Positions 44,047 to 56,614 of a stretch of 64,000 nucleotides of DNA are shown here, piece after piece; position 1 is the first letter of the stretch; each line of letters opens with the position of its first letter. This DNA is from Rhabditoides inermis. Lineage: Eukaryota > Nematoda > Chromadorea > Rhabditida > Rhabditidae. The notes under the pieces are model-generated. The model did not search any database and had not been told where the DNA came from. It was given only the letters and a program-made list of their open reading frames with translations. Location of the stretch: contig CAWZYM010000355.1 in NCBI GenBank assembly GCA_963966185.1, forward strand, positions 380,001 through 444,000. Direction: 5' to 3'. The position numbers were made by a program, and so were the translations under genes.

Positions 44047-47000
44047 ATGGCGGGGTCAAATCGTCTTTGCGTTCTCCTCTCTGAGATCCCTGCTGAAAAC
44101 CGTCCCGGGCTGAAGGTCTTCAGTAACTACGGGTCCCGCCTGTCTCGTGGTGCGTTTGGTTATTTTATTTATTCACATGATTGGGGCGGTGTCTATCTCC
44201 GTGAATCTCCCTTCACCACCGCGTCAGTTGCGGATCCCTCCGCTCGCACCTACTTGGAGATTCTCAAGTGAGTTTCCCTCACTATTTTTTTTTATTGTTG
44301 GTATTGCGTTTATCTCACTACTCATAGAGAGTAACAAGGATATAGCCGTACCAATTGTTCTCAGCCGAAAACAAGACAGAGCCTTGGATTATAACGACTG
44401 TGAGAACTAGATTAGTTCAACCAACGTGCTATATAAGCACGCTAGTCGATAAAAACAACTGTTAGTAGGATAAAACACCGTCTCCGACGGTCACAATTCA
44501 CAGATTCTTGACAGCACGCTTGAACGACTGTTTGGTCTCCTCCAATACAGCCTTCTCCGGTAGGGCATTCCATAGCCTTCTCAACTCGTTCACCGGGTAG
44601 TCGTGCAATCTCGCACTTGTCACCACAGGCTCCATCACTCTCAGTGAGTGGCCACCGCGTGCTGTCCTTCTCATTCCGCTGTCCGACACCAGGACCAGCA
44701 TTCCATCTGGAGGGGCTCTCATTCCGTGCACATAATTCCACATGAGCACCCTCCTTCTCTCGCTCACGGTCTTCTTTACCGTATTCCACTTGGCCTTCTC
44801 TAGCACTCGGTCATCCGATGACGTGAAATCATTCTGCACCAGCCTCGCTGCATGCACATTCACTCTTTCGAGTCTTGCCCTGTCCGTCTCGTTTGCAGGA
44901 AACCATCCTTCTGCTGCATATAGCAGTCCTGGCTCAATACACGCCTTGTACACTTTCTCGAGGGCGCTTCGAGGAGCCCACTTCCTCATAGTTTGCACCA
45001 AAGCACCAATGGCTTGGCGAGCCTTCGTCACTCTCTCAGCCACGTGACCACTGAAGTTCATCAGAGGATCAATTGCCACTCCGAGATACTTGTACTGGCT
45101 AGTGCACTCGAGCTCTGTTCCACCAATGTGCAGATTTACCTCGAAATCTGGTTCCTTCTCATACACTCCCATTCGAATCACCTTGCACTTTCCCGCATTC
45201 AGCTTCATTCCCATCTCTGAGAAGAGCCCACTCAGTTTCTCCACATCTTCTTGTGCATTCTCCTTGTCTCTATCGGTAAGATACCGAGAGACATACACCG
45301 TATCGTCGGCGTATTGAACAATGCGCGCCCCTTCATTCAATTGTATCGACCCCACACGATTCACATAACAATTGAATAGAAGTGGTCCTAGGATACTTCC
45401 CTGCGGAACTCCACTTACAACCTCCTTCTCTTCACTCAGAGTCCCGTTCACTCGCACTCGCATCCTCCTGTTAGACAGATAATCTTTCATCAATCTGAGG
45501 TACGAATCGGCAAGGTTGAATTCATGTCTTAGAACATTTACCAAATGTCCAAGAGGGATCGTATCGAATGCTTTCGAAATATCGAAAAACACTGCAACTG
45601 CCCGAGCAGCCTTCCTCTTACAACTCTGCAGGCACTCGCTCATTCCATACTGGAAACTCAGTACCGCATCCACAGTGCTCCTTCCCTTCCTGAATCCGAA
45701 CTGATTCGGAGATAGCTTCCGGTCAACCTCTCCAACCATCATTCCAAACACGTACTCTTCTGCCATCTTGCTCACAATAGGAAGCAGTGACACCGGTCGG
45801 AAATCGACTGGGTGCTGTGGGTGTTCCACTTTCTGAATGGGTGATATCACCGCTTCCTTCCATCCCCGAGGGAACTTCTCCTCGTGTAGACACCGATTGA
45901 TCATAGCCACGATTGGCGCAGTCAATGGTTTCACACACCTCTTCAACAACCGCACAGTTATTCCATCTATTCCACTCGCCTTCTGCTCGGATGCCTCTCG
46001 TATGTACTTCTCCACAAACTCTCTCGAGCAGGGAGGGATTCTCTCAGCATCCGATGCAATCTCCGGCATCTCACTTTCCATTGTGTTTCCAACCTTGACA
46101 AACTGCTCCATGAGCATGTCTGCCTTCTGCTGATCTGACACAGCCTTCTTTCCATTCGAGTCAGTCAGATCGGGGATATCCTTGCTCTTCGTTTTTCCTG
46201 TCAGACACTCAATAGTCTTCCAGAAATCTGTAGGACTCTCCACAGAGGCAAATTTCTTATCAAAGAAATTTTTCTTTTCGTTGGCTGTCTCTTTAGCCAG
46301 CTCTTTTCGAACATATCTAAAAGCAGTTTTTGCCTCACTGTCTCCCCTTTCCTTGCTCAACTTGTGCAGTGCGTCTTTCCGCCGCTGCAAAGTCTTGACA
46401 TTCTCGCTCATCCACTCGCACCCTCTTTTCCTGCGGAATGTTTTGAGAGGGATCCACTTCTGCATACCCGCTTTAACCACATCCACAAACTTCCTCCACA
46501 TGTCATCAATCGACAGGCTCCTATCCTCTAGCCACTCACATCGCACTTCTTTTCCAAGAAACTCTATGAGACCCGTCCAGTTTGCCTTCTTGAAATCGTA
46601 GCCCTTCACTGGCTTCTCCTTTCGATTCTCGCATCGAATGCATGTGTCAACCATAATGGGTTCATGTTCTTTCTCGACAGGAGCGAGGTGCTTCACTCCA
46701 GCTACCCTCACTCGCCGGCTCACCATCATAATATCAATCAATCGGTTTCGATGTGTCACGTGTGAAACGACTTGTTGCATCGAGTGTTCAGCGCACACCT
46801 CCTTGAGGTTCGCCGACTCACTATTGTTCCAACACACATTCATATCTCCTCCGATAATCACATCCATCGATGTATCTCTCTGAGATAACCACGAGTCCAG
46901 CTCATCCACAAACTCCTCAATCTTAGCTGCCGACATAGCTCTAGTCGGGCTACGGTAGACCGAGGCCACCACGAACTGACTCCTTTTCTCTCCCCTGCAC

Positions 47001-48045
47001 CTCACAGCCACCAATTCCAAAGAAGTCTCTTCCCTCACCAACGAGGGTCGCAACGCACTGTTCACATACAGTGCCACTCCCCCTCCTCCCGCTGTCCGGT
47101 CCTTCCGAAACAGTTCATATCCAGCCACTTTCAGTTCTTTGCTCTCGATCCCATTGTCCAACTTCGTCTCTTGTACTCCAATAACATGCGGTTTGTACGT
47201 GTCCGCCACTCTCCTCAGATCGTCTATCTTTCCTCTCAATCCGTTGATGTTCAGTGATATCATGCGTACACAATGGGGCTCACTCTCTCCCGTCTCTACC
47301 AGGACACTCTGCAGCACAGCTCGTTTCCCCTTAGGGCGAGTGAGTGGACTGTCAAAGAAGAGTCCATCGAGGTCGGGAAGCGTTGAGTGACTGCCATGCA
47401 GTTCACACTCAGAACACACCCATGACGTCATTCCCTCCTCAACCCTCTTTCTTTCTTCCCTCGTCATCCCCGTACACCTCCCATGTGTTTTGTTCCAGCA
47501 TGTTGCACATGCAATCACATTCTCCCCCAAGTCACCCATACACACTGCACAACTTGCACTTGTTCCCGGACCTTCTCCATTTCCATCCATTTTTTCCATT
47601 ACGCTCGCGTGCGTCGACAGCGGCAGACAGGGGCGGTCCGCGCCTCCTCCTTATCAAGTGATCTCGCACCCGCGTACACAGACAGTGCCTCACTCCTCCT
47701 AGGTCACACCCGCTTAACACAGACGGTGCCCTATCACACTCCTCCCGACACACACTGCGTACACAGACTGTGGTCAATCAATAAATCAATCCCACAGGGG
47801 GAGATCACACACAAGAGGGGATACTGGGGGACCGGTGTGCACGCACACCTGAATCACTCGCTCAGCAGAGCCACCTCTCCTCACATTAGAGAACAGACAC
47901 GACTTTTCTTACTGTGTTTTGTAGAGAGGCCTTCCCGTCTATCCGTGCGAACGTTTGCGAGCGCCTCGTCGAGCTGGAGAGCGCGTTCAATTGCCCTCCC
48001 GATTATTGCCTTATTGGGTGTCTTTTCGTGGATGTTTCGATTCAG
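44047..48045 (+). CDS. Unknown protein segment, two exons, copy B (intron hosts a LINE)
   Basis: Exon 44047-44267 ([20 protein letters not shown], then [16 protein letters not shown], ending YLEIL) has a good AA|GTGAGT donor. Exon 47925-48045 (TTTTGTAG acceptor) continues in phase: [20 protein letters not shown], then [18 protein letters not shown] and a GTATTT donor. The reading is open, of mixed composition and unlike the repeats around it, so it looks like genuine protein. The ATG at 44,047 may be internal if upstream GC-rich exons belong to the same gene. The intron of 3.66 kb contains an intact LINE in the opposite orientation. Further exons beyond the hexamer array were not found. Family not recognised. 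Confidence 0.55.
44330..47900 (-). mobile_element. Full-length-looking non-LTR retrotransposon (LINE 2), copy B only
   Basis: The copy A counterpart has no such insert. One uninterrupted ORF covers most of the element, with about 300 bases of GC-rich leader (47,600-47,900) and a short 3' region. Exact ends and target-site duplication could not be fixed because copy A has lost the intron where it landed. Confidence 0.85.
44498..47599 (-). CDS. LINE 2 polyprotein: PHD finger, APE endonuclease, reverse transcriptase (1,033 aa)
   Basis: An intact single ORF from ATG at 47,599 to a stop at 44,498. Residues about 17-65 form a PHD-type zinc finger (CAVCMGDL ... [12 protein letters not shown] ... 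WVCSEC). Residues about 113-330 are an APE-type endonuclease ([26 protein letters not shown]). The reverse transcriptase follows with [45 protein letters not shown] and the catalytic [10 protein letters not shown] near residue 760. The C-terminus has [15 protein letters not shown] finger and this tail are common in CR1-group LINEs. No stop or frameshift: likely young, possibly still mobile. Confidence 0.95.
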   Translation of the reverse strand: MEKMDGNGEGPGTSASCAVCMGDLGENVIACATCWNKTHGRCTGMTREERKRVEEGMTSWVCSECELHGSHSTLPDLDGLFFDSPLTRPKGKRAVLQSVLVETGESEPHCVRMISLNINGLRGKIDDLRRVADTYKPHVIGVQETKLDNGIESKELKVAGYELFRKDRTAGGGGVALYVNSALRPSLVREETSLELVAVRCRGEKRSQFVVASVYRSPTRAMSAAKIEEFVDELDSWLSQRDTSMDVIIGGDMNVCWNNSESANLKEVCAEHSMQQVVSHVTHRNRLIDIMMVSRRVRVAGVKHLAPVEKEHEPIMVDTCIRCENRKEKPVKGYDFKKANWTGLIEFLGKEVRCEWLEDRSLSIDDMWRKFVDVVKAGMQKWIPLKTFRRKRGCEWMSENVKTLQRRKDALHKLSKERGDSEAKTAFRYVRKELAKETANEKKNFFDKKFASVESPTDFWKTIECLTGKTKSKDIPDLTDSNGKKAVSDQQKADMLMEQFVKVGNTMESEMPEIASDAERIPPCSREFVEKYIREASEQKASGIDGITVRLLKRCVKPLTAPIVAMINRCLHEEKFPRGWKEAVISPIQKVEHPQHPVDFRPVSLLPIVSKMAEEYVFGMMVGEVDRKLSPNQFGFRKGRSTVDAVLSFQYGMSECLQSCKRKAARAVAVFFDISKAFDTIPLGHLVNVLRHEFNLADSYLRLMKDYLSNRRMRVRVNGTLSEEKEVVSGVPQGSILGPLLFNCYVNRVGSIQLNEGARIVQYADDTVYVSRYLTDRDKENAQEDVEKLSGLFSEMGMKLNAGKCKVIRMGVYEKEPDFEVNLHIGGTELECTSQYKYLGVAIDPLMNFSGHVAERVTKARQAIGALVQTMRKWAPRSALEKVYKACIEPGLLYAAEGWFPANETDRARLERVNVHAARLVQNDFTSSDDRVLEKAKWNTVKKTVSERRRVLMWNYVHGMRAPPDGMLVLVSDSGMRRTARGGHSLRVMEPVVTSARLHDYPVNELRRLWNALPEKAVLEETKQSFKRAVKNL

Positions 48046-48081
48046 GTATTTGTGGCTATTATCGTTAAAGGATAACTACGC

Positions 48082-49182
48082 TCTCCCTCTCCCTCTCCCT
48101 CTCCCTCTCCCTCTCCCTCTCCCTCTCCCTCTCCCTCTCCCTCTCCCTCTCCCTCTCCCTCTCCCTCTCCCTCTCCCTCTCCCTCTCCCTCTCCCTCTCC
48201 CTCTCCCTCTCCCTCTCCCTCTCCCTCTCCCTCTCCCTCCCTCTCCCTCTCCCTCTCCCTCTCCCTCTCCCTCTCCCTCTCCCTCTCCCTCTCCCTCTCC
48301 CTCTCCCTCTCCCTCTCCCTCTCCCTCTCCCTCTCCCTCTCCCTCTCCCTCTCCCTCTCCCTCTCCCTCTCCCTCTCCCTCTCCCTCTCCCTCTCCCTCT
48401 CCCTCTCCCTCTCCCTCTCCCTCTCCCTCTCCCTCTCCCTCTCCCTCTCCCTCTCCCTCTCCCTCTCCCTCTCCCTCTCCCTCTCCCTCTCCCTCTCCCT
48501 CTCCCTCTCCCTCTCCCTCTCCCTCTCCCTCTCCCTCTCCCTCTCCCTCTCCCTCTCCCTCTCCCTCTCCCTCTCCCTCTCCCTCTCCCTCTCCCTCTCC
48601 CTCTCCCTCTCCCTCTCCCTCTCCCTCTCCCTCTCCCTCTCCCTCTCCCTCTCCCTCTCCCTCTCCCTCTCCCTCTCCCTCTCCCTCTCCCTCTCCCTCT
48701 CCCTCTCCCTCTCCCTCTCCCTCTCCCTCTCCCTCTCCCTCTCCCTCTCCCTCTCCCTCTCCCTCTCCCTCTCCCTCTCCCTCTCCCTCTCCCTCTCCCT
48801 CTCCCTCTCCCTCTCCCTCTCCCTCTCCCTCTCCCTCTCCCTCTCCCTCTCCCTCTCCCTCTCCCTCTCCCTCTCCCTCTCCCTCTCCCTCTCCCTCTCC
48901 CTCTCCCTCTCCCTCTCCCTCTCCCTCTCCCTCTCCCTCTCCCTCTCCCTCTCCCTCTCCCTCTCCCTCTCCCTCTCCCTCTCCCTCTCCCTCTCCCTCT
49001 CCCTCTCCCTCTCCCTCTCCCTCTCCCTCTCCCTCTCCCTCTCCCTCTCCCTCTCCCTCTCCCTCTCCCTCTCCCTCTCCCTCTCCCTCTCCTCTCCCTC
49101 TCCCTCTCCCTCTCCCTCTCCCTCTCCCTCTCCCTCTCCCTCTCCCTCTCCCTCTCCCTCTCCCTCTCCCTCTCCCTCTCCC
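48082..49182. repeat. (CTCCCT)n hexanucleotide array, copy B
   Basis: About 1.1 kb of the same unit as copy A, with only two visible slips (near 48,238 and 49,090), i.e. more uniform than copy A. All ORFs in it are artefacts. Confidence 0.97.
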
Positions 49183-50250
49183 TTCGTTTGTTTGATAAGA
49201 CAAACAATATTAGACGATTGTATGTCATTGGATTGGTGGCGGTGTATGAAAAATCACACCTATAACGGAAAGATTGAGATAATGGTACTTGAGACAAATG
49301 CACCCAATTCAAGAACGCCCAAAAGCGATGGACGTCTCTCCGCTCTCTCTCTTCCTATCCCTCTCCCTCTCCCTCCTTTTCTCTCTCTAGCTCTCCCTCC
49401 GACTCTCTCTCTCTCTCTCTATCTCTCTTTCCGTCTCTTTCTCTTCATGGGAGCTTATGACGGTGTCCATGCTTCTATGACTCTTGTATTGCAGCGACTG
49501 ATAAAAAAGACAAAACAAACTGATACAACGTATGTGTTATCAGCAAAGCTTGCTGGACTCATAAAAAGCGGTGCAGACGCGGCGTGCCGATCGTAAATGA
49601 CTCGGGTGGACTTGTGGGGACTTTTGGGACGTACAGCTTCACCTGGCGGCTCGATGTTCATTCTCCCCCTCTAGACCTCAAACCTCAAATAGAGCGTAGA
49701 TCGAGCGGGCAATTGTCTTCGATCGTGTTCACACTTCAAAGTATCACTTCAACTTACTTCAAATTACTTGAAAATATGCACTACAAACACTGCAGACACA
49801 TCAAATTGATGACAGAAACATGAGAAACGGCGGGAGCGTCACTCGAGTTTCGTTGGGCGCACAGACGGGAGTTGCCCCTCAATGAAACCCCCGAACACGG
49901 CGCCGAAAAGGAAACGGCGATTTTCCTTGCGCAGTCGCTATGAGGAGGCCGGGTGGACAGGACACTCGCAATACGCACACGTTCGCATCATATTCACATG
50001 GCTGGCCGGAACTTTCGGTTTGCTGAGTAACGTTTTGTCACAATTTGTGCGCAAGCATGCTACATAGGGTGTGACACATATTTTATGGTATTTGCATCAT
50101 GTCTCATGGCTAGAGCATCGATCACTGATCCCTTCAGTACAATCCAAATTGCGCTGCTTGCGCGCGGCCGGTGCAAAGACAGCCATGACGCGCGAATGGT
50201 GCGGGGCTATTTGAACTGGAGAAATGGTGGGAACTTTAGGACACGAAAAC
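49183..50250. repeat. Dispersed repeat flanking the hexamer array, copy B
   Basis: Counterpart of 16,223-17,310, nearly identical apart from loss of the short (CA)n at 17,020-17,036. Confidence 0.6.
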
Positions 50251-50691
50251 GCCTCCGCCTGCGCGCCGACGCGTTACGCGGACGATTCGCCGTGAAGCAA
50301 TAATCATTTATATACGTAATCACGATTCATAATCAATACGCAATCATCATAACATAATCAATAATCAATCAATGAATTTAGCTGACAAACGGGGAGCGTG
50401 TCTCATCGAGCAGTCTGCGCGGGAGTGTTCTCGAGGCAGCGAGACGGAATCGTCGAAAACACGCAAACATTCATCAAACACCACCCGAGCACATTAGTGG
50501 GATAGGGAGTACTGTAAGGTGTGCGGGGTTATTCTGACTAAAGAGGTTGTGCACGAATATATGGGAAAGGGTGGGTGGCCGTCGAAAGTGGACGACTATG
50601 TAGTAATCAGATGAGGTGGTCACAAGTGACCGTCTCGGCGACCACCAGGTCTACCAAAAGGACCACCAGGTCTCACAAGTGGACCACCGTC

Positions 50692-51266
50692 TCAGCGGTG
50701 GATTTGCTGTTGCAGCACCGCCACTTGCGCCTTGAGCGAGGCCACTTCCGCCGTGAGCGAGTCGATTTGGCGGTCGTGAGACGACAGAGACGACCTTACC
50801 TGATCCTTTTCCTCCTCCTGCAAGACAACGCATTTAAAGAGTACGATCTGTTCTTCGCAAGGTAAACGAGATTCATCAAAAACGTGGTGTGGCAATCAAT
50901 AAGTTAAGAGCGACCAGGCAGACCTTACAAAGAATGGGAAGACGACTTCACGGAGGCAATGAAACTTCCGAAGAAGAAATGGCGACATATTGTCACTGAA
51001 GACCGCCGACTATGGACTGATCTATTCTCCCAGCGCTAGTCGAATGCTATATGTACATGAAAATGCGATTCTGGATAAATATTTGATTTGATTGATTTGC
51101 TTTGAAACAGCGAAGATGAACATCTCTCTTTTTCTTTTCTCCCTTGATCCAACTTGTCATTCATGATCCAATTTCTTCTCTTCCTTGCATCCTCGCTTCA
51201 AATAGTCTCTACATGAGCGAGATGGGCTTCATACAAAGGAAGATGGAGCGACGGTGAAAGAATGAG

Positions 51267-51318
<52 letters not shown>

Positions 51319-53817
51319 AAGAGTGAGAGAGGAGAGAGAGGGAAGAGAAAGGAGAGAGAAAGAGAGAGAGGAGAGAGAGGGAAGAGAAAGGAGAGAGAGA
51401 GAGAGAGACAAGCGACTCACTTCCTTCTTTTTCTTCTTGTCGCGGCAACGTGCCGATGCCTCGTTGTTTCGCTGGCGGGTATTCTTGTATTTCGGAGTGT
51501 TTTTCTCCTGCAATACAGTACATTTATTCGTCAAAAGAATAAAGGCATTAAAGGGAGTGTACACTCTGAATTCCGGAGTTGAGTTAGCACAGGGGTGTGA
51601 AAATATGATGAAAACGACTCAGTTTTGTCAATACAACTAATTGCTGAAAATGTCTGCAAGTTGATGAAAATTGAGCGCCAAATGTATCAAAATGCAGAAA
51701 TTGGTGCCAATTGGTGCCAATTTTCAATGTTCAACAGAATTTTTCACCGACTTATAGGTATCTCCGACACATAGTTGTATTGACAAAAGTACATCATTTT
51801 CAATATATGTTTTATGTTCACATCCCGGTGCTAACTCAACTTCGAAATTCAGAGTGTACACTCCCTTTAAAGACTAGCTCGCCTGCCCGCTCTTCCGTCA
51901 TTTTCCGCCGACTTAGAGGTGAAATGGAACTAAGAGATGCATGCATACTGAACTACTACTAGCCTAGCGAACCTATGTACTGACCTAGCGGACCTACTGA
52001 CCTAGCGGACCTACTGTCCTAGCGGACATACTGAGCTAGCGGACCTACTGACCTAGCGGACCTACATACTCACCGCTGGCGACGCCTTCGTATAGCCGCG
52101 ACGCTTGCGCGGCTGCTCCGGAGCGGGGGCTAAACAAGTGGTTCCTCTCTCTCTCTCTCTCTCGCCCTCTCTCGCTCTCTTTCCATGAAGAGAGACGCGG
52201 AGAGAGTAGTATAAAAGAGAGTGATCCAGACGGAGTGTGCTCGGCGCACGGCCGAACTCACTGCTTCTGAACTGCTGACTGACTGCCTACACGTTGTGTT
52301 GCACAACACTGCACAAGATGTGCTATGTCACGGATGGCATATAGGATGGCCAATCCGAATACACGGCCCGGATAGTTGCACAGCGCGCCCACAGAGAGGG
52401 CGGCGCGCGCGCAGGCTGCGTCGCGAATGGGCGCGTAGCGATCTCTTGCTGGTAATGCGCTAAGGGGGCACGCGTCGCGTGCTTCGCGAGAGCGTTCTGC
52501 GGGCGCGCCGCTGTCGACTGTGCAACTATACGGGCCGTGGATGATATCGATATGTAGCTGCCAGCAGCCACACTCACCATCGCGCCCTCGCGACTCGACC
52601 ATGACAGCAGCCGGCACCTGCTAATCTCAAGGTGAAATTAAAACAATTATTACACCAATGCTTCACACATGAAAATGCCTGTGAACAATGACAATCGAGG
52701 GACTGCAGTAGAGTACTAGAATGTGTCATGTTTGTTCTCACAGTCGGCTATAATTCGAGACGTTGTCTTGTTTGATGCTCGATCCTACCATCCCCGTTGT
52801 GCTTAGCCCTAGTGGCACACCGTATGCACTTGTTGTATAGTCAGGATATAGCTGGATAAATGATTGATTGATTGTTTTTGTCTTGTTTGCGGCGGACAAG
52901 AACAATTTGTGAGAACAATTTGGAATTGCAGTAGACGCGTCAATCTTCATGAGTGATGAGAAAAGTTTTTTTTTCCAATGATAACAAAAAAAACCTGATG
53001 CTCGGGCCGCGCCGACGCCACTGTAAACTGCACCAGCAGATCCTTCTCCTTGTCGTAGCTTTCCTCCTCCTCCCTCTCCCCCTCCACCTCCTCCTCCTCC
53101 TCCTCCCTCTCCTCCTCCTCTTCCTCCTCCACCTCCTCCACGCGCATCTCCGGAACGGACTGGTTGTAGGGGTCACACACGAGTGCGCCCCACTCGCCTG
53201 AATCACATCTCCTATGCAATGCATGATAGTCGCTCGCTCTCACCGGGAGGATATTGCGACGTATAGTGAACTTCTGGCGGGACAGCCTCAACAAGCTTCT
53301 TGTTCTCTCTCTCTCTTGCAGAAAGTTACAGTACAAATCGTTACCTTTTGTGAAGGTTTGAAAAAAGAGAATAGAAAACACTCCTATAGCATTAAAGGAT
53401 GTATCCGGACAGTGTAATCTTGCATGACCTTGAGGTTGGGGTCGCTTTTGTAATCGTCAACGAAACCATCTTTTGAAATGATATAAACATGACAAAAAAT
53501 GTTTGTATTTTTTAAATAATTTTTCTCTGCGCAAACAGAACTACAGAACTTCAAAACTCGTCTTCATTGAAGAGAACGAAACCGACTCAATCCTGAAGAT
53601 CTGGGAATAATACATTGTCTGGATAAATCCTTTAATGAGCTCTCATAGTATCACTCACCTGGTACGCTCCATTGACATACGCGTCGGGGGTATGCGCGTA
53701 CTCGTCGGAAGGCGCGCGATACGCGTACGCGTCCGGATCCGCTAGGCACTGAAAAACATTGTTTATGTCAGTACCCTTGAGCAAGGCGCAGTCATCAAGT
53801 TTTTGTTTCTCTTTCAT
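50692..53817 (-). CDS. bZIP transcription factor 1, copy B
   Basis: Same exon structure as copy A: last exon 50,692-50,817 with the leucine zipper (SLTAEVASLKAQVAVL), basic-region exon near 51,433-51,519 (RNNEASARC) and acidic exon near 52,996-53,198. Differences: exon 1 lacks one nine-residue APSDEYAHH unit (27 bases, in frame); the 42-base intron after the PPG exon is 46 bases (an added GCTC); the intron before the basic-region exon carries an extra 315-bp MITE. None breaks the frame, so both copies could be functional. Confidence 0.8.
51552..51866. mobile_element. piggyBac-type MITE (315 bp), copy B only
   Basis: Terminal inverted repeats AGGGAGTGTACACTCTGAAT / reverse, TTAA on both sides (51,548-51,551 and 51,867-51,870). 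Copy A has the single TTAA at 18,624-18,627. The ends differ from the 20.4-kb element by two bases in the first 20, so the two are relatives. Confidence 0.9.
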
Positions 53818-54831
53818 TTCATCTTTTTACACACTTTGTCACACAATCGTAGATGATATTGACAGCCGGGGTCAGTTGGCGAAATTCAGTCGCGAGCCAG
53901 AGAGGGTCTCCACACGACTAGAAGGTAGATCGAATGCGACTATAGGGTAGATCGATTGTATACAGTGCCCCCTCGGCGAACTATCTCTCTGAATAATATT
54001 ATAGCTGACCGTGTGTTGAGAGTACTGGTTCGAATCCATATTTTTCGAATCCGTATTAGCTGCTCTTCTGAAATACACCTGCTCAAATATAATGACATGC
54101 AAACAAGAAACGTTTTAAAGGCACAGTGGCGACTTATTTTTGACTCGGAGTATTAGTAAAATTGTATTAACCTATCACAGTTTTGCGAAAGAACGACGAT
54201 TCTGCGTTACTTTCGAACTTTCGAAATTCGCCACAGCGCCCTTATAACAATCACGGCGCCAAAATCGAAATAACTTCCGGACTTCAACAGAGGTTGCGAA
54301 ATTGGCTTATTTACTGGTTGCGGGAGGGGGAGTGATAACGGTCGATTACCGGCAGAGTGAATGCGTAATTAAAATCCTCTCCATTCCTCCAGGAGCACAA
54401 ATTGTGCGCAAGCATGTTACAACGGCTGTGGCACATTCTTTATGGGCATTGCATGTTGTTTAATGACCAGAGTATCGATCACTGTGCGCTTCAGTACATT
54501 CCAGATTGCGCTGCTTGCGCGCGACCGGTGCAAAGACAGCCATGACACGCGAGTGGTGCGGAGATATTTGAACTGGAGAATTGGCGGGAACTTTGTAAAA
54601 AGTTATACGGGTTACTTAACAACTCGTGCAAAAGCAATGAACACGTGCAAACAAAACATGACCAGTTATGGAAAAAAATGCAACAAAATGAATCTCAAAT
54701 GGGGCGGCCATCACAATTCATCACAAAATAGTGAACAACGGACTGCTAGACAAGATCAACCGGCCAAAAAGCGAGCGATTGTGCAATGGGTTGTCTCGTT
54801 GTCTGGTCCCTCCCTTTGTTTATGAATGAAG

Positions 54832-54834
<3 letters not shown>

Positions 54835-54870
<36 letters not shown>

Positions 54871-55026
54871 CTGTTAGTCACCGAGTCGTGGGTGGGCTCA
54901 CATGCTCAGCTAGAGAGAAGAGGAGCGAGAGAGAGGGAGGGAGAGAGTGAGAGAGAGCGAGAGAGCGTGAGTGAGAGAGAGAGAGAGGAAGGGAGAGAGA
55001 GAGGAAGGGAGAGAGAGAGAGGAAGG

Positions 55027-55063
<37 letters not shown>

Positions 55064-55075
55064 AGAGAGAGAGAT
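54835..55075. repeat. (CT)n then (GA)n tracts, copy B
   Basis: Counterpart of 22,195-22,405 with changed run lengths. Confidence 0.9.
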
Positions 55076-55302
55076 CTATTAATAGCTATGTAGAATAGAA
55101 TGAGTATCACAACTGTGGTTGATGAAAGTAGCTGGAATGGACAGCGACACACCACTCGAGCCGCCAAACACGCGACAGTTGTGGACTGGTTGCGTGAGAA
55201 AATCCGAGAGGGAAAACAAACACGCGGGACTCGACCATTCATCCAAACTACATACACTTTATTGCAAAACTTTATCGTAAACATGCATTAAATGAAGAGT
55301 AT

Positions 55303-55807
55303 TTACAATACAACACAATACAATATGATTATTATAGCGCAGTTCTCTGGATTGGAGTGGTTCTTTCTTGATGCACTTCAATTGTTCAGTTGGATGCTGA
55401 GTAGCAGCGAGGCGTTCTCGTCTCGCAGTGTCTGGTTCTCTCGCTGCAGTCTCTCGTTCGCATCGCGCAGTGCTTGGAGCAGTTCGGCGGTCGCTGCCCG
55501 CTCCTCTCGTTCACGCTCCGCCTTCCGAGCTCGCGCCCTGGAAGGAGAACTCGTTTGCTCAAACGAGGTGAAATGACCCCATGACAGCCGGCCCTGGTGT
55601 GAATCGTATGCGTATCAGAAAACTCACCTTTGGCTAGCGACGTTGTTGAGATTGCGCCGCTCGTGGTAGGATCGCAGCGAGAGTTCATCATCCTATTAAA
55701 AATTTAAATTCAAATTTAAGTTTGCGACAAAGAAATATACATTCATTTAGAGAGAAAAAATCGCTTACGTGGTTGATGCGGTGCATTCGATTTTGCGGTG
55801 CATTCAT
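55303..55807 (-). CDS. bZIP protein 2, copy B (altered basic region and 5' exon)
   Basis: Zipper exon 55,303 to about 55,537 is as in copy A apart from a few substitutions. The preceding exon lacks nine bases at its donor, so the basic region reads NNVASQRARARK instead of NNVASQRCQRARARK; this restores Arg at the usual place but shifts the zipper register by three. Upstream, the copy-A acceptor (gtcag) is 'gtcaat', and the exon is replaced by two 'gaatgcaccgcaaaatc'-like units that create an in-frame ATG (55,807) reading MNAPQNRMHRINH. It may start here or be damaged. Confidence 0.6.
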
Positions 55808-55952
55808 CGTGGCAGAGAAGAATATAATTGACTTATAAAGCGAGAAGAGACAAGTGATGGAATTGAATCATTCCTGTCTGTTTACATACTTTTGCGCTGA
55901 GCACTATTGCAAAATCGCGATTGGAAAATCGCGGACTGATGAGATAAGACTA

Positions 55953-55980
55953 CGAGAGAGAGACAGAGAGACAGAGAGAC

Positions 55981-56040
<60 letters not shown>

Positions 56041-56082
56041 CGAGAGAGCGAGAGAGAGAGAGAGACAGAGAGACAGAGAGAC

Positions 56083-56128
<46 letters not shown>
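55953..56128. repeat. Expanded GA/GACA microsatellite
   Basis: Counterpart of the 51-base tract at 23,281 in copy A, now about 175 bases with GACA and GAGC interruptions. Confidence 0.95.
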
Positions 56129-56129
<1 letters not shown>

Positions 56130-56614
56130 CGGGAACATAGCAAACAAGCGCTAACAAACAAAACACAGCATCCTTCCTCGAAGGATTTTATTTCGTAAAC
56201 TAGGAATAAACAACGACATAACCTTCAGGAACTCAACAAAACCGGCAGTAATAGCTAGGCAATACACTTGGATAAAGCACACGGGAGGGAAAATGCAATG
56301 AAAGCAAGACCATATATGACATAGAGACGTGAAAACTGGGACAGTAAACTTCAAAGAAAACAAAGTATACATATATAACTCTTTGATAATGTAGATGCCA
56401 CAACCCACAAAATAATATAACATGACATGTAACAACATCGAGAACACGTGACACGTGTAATACAGTAAAATAACCACTGAATTAATGGCGATGGAGAGAT
56501 CTGGATACAGCAGAGAGACTACTCCGAAAGCTGAGAGACATTCCAAACACAACTCATCACTGTTTCGGATGGAACAGGAGGTTGATGATATGTTGCAGCA
56601 TTGGCAGCGCTAGA

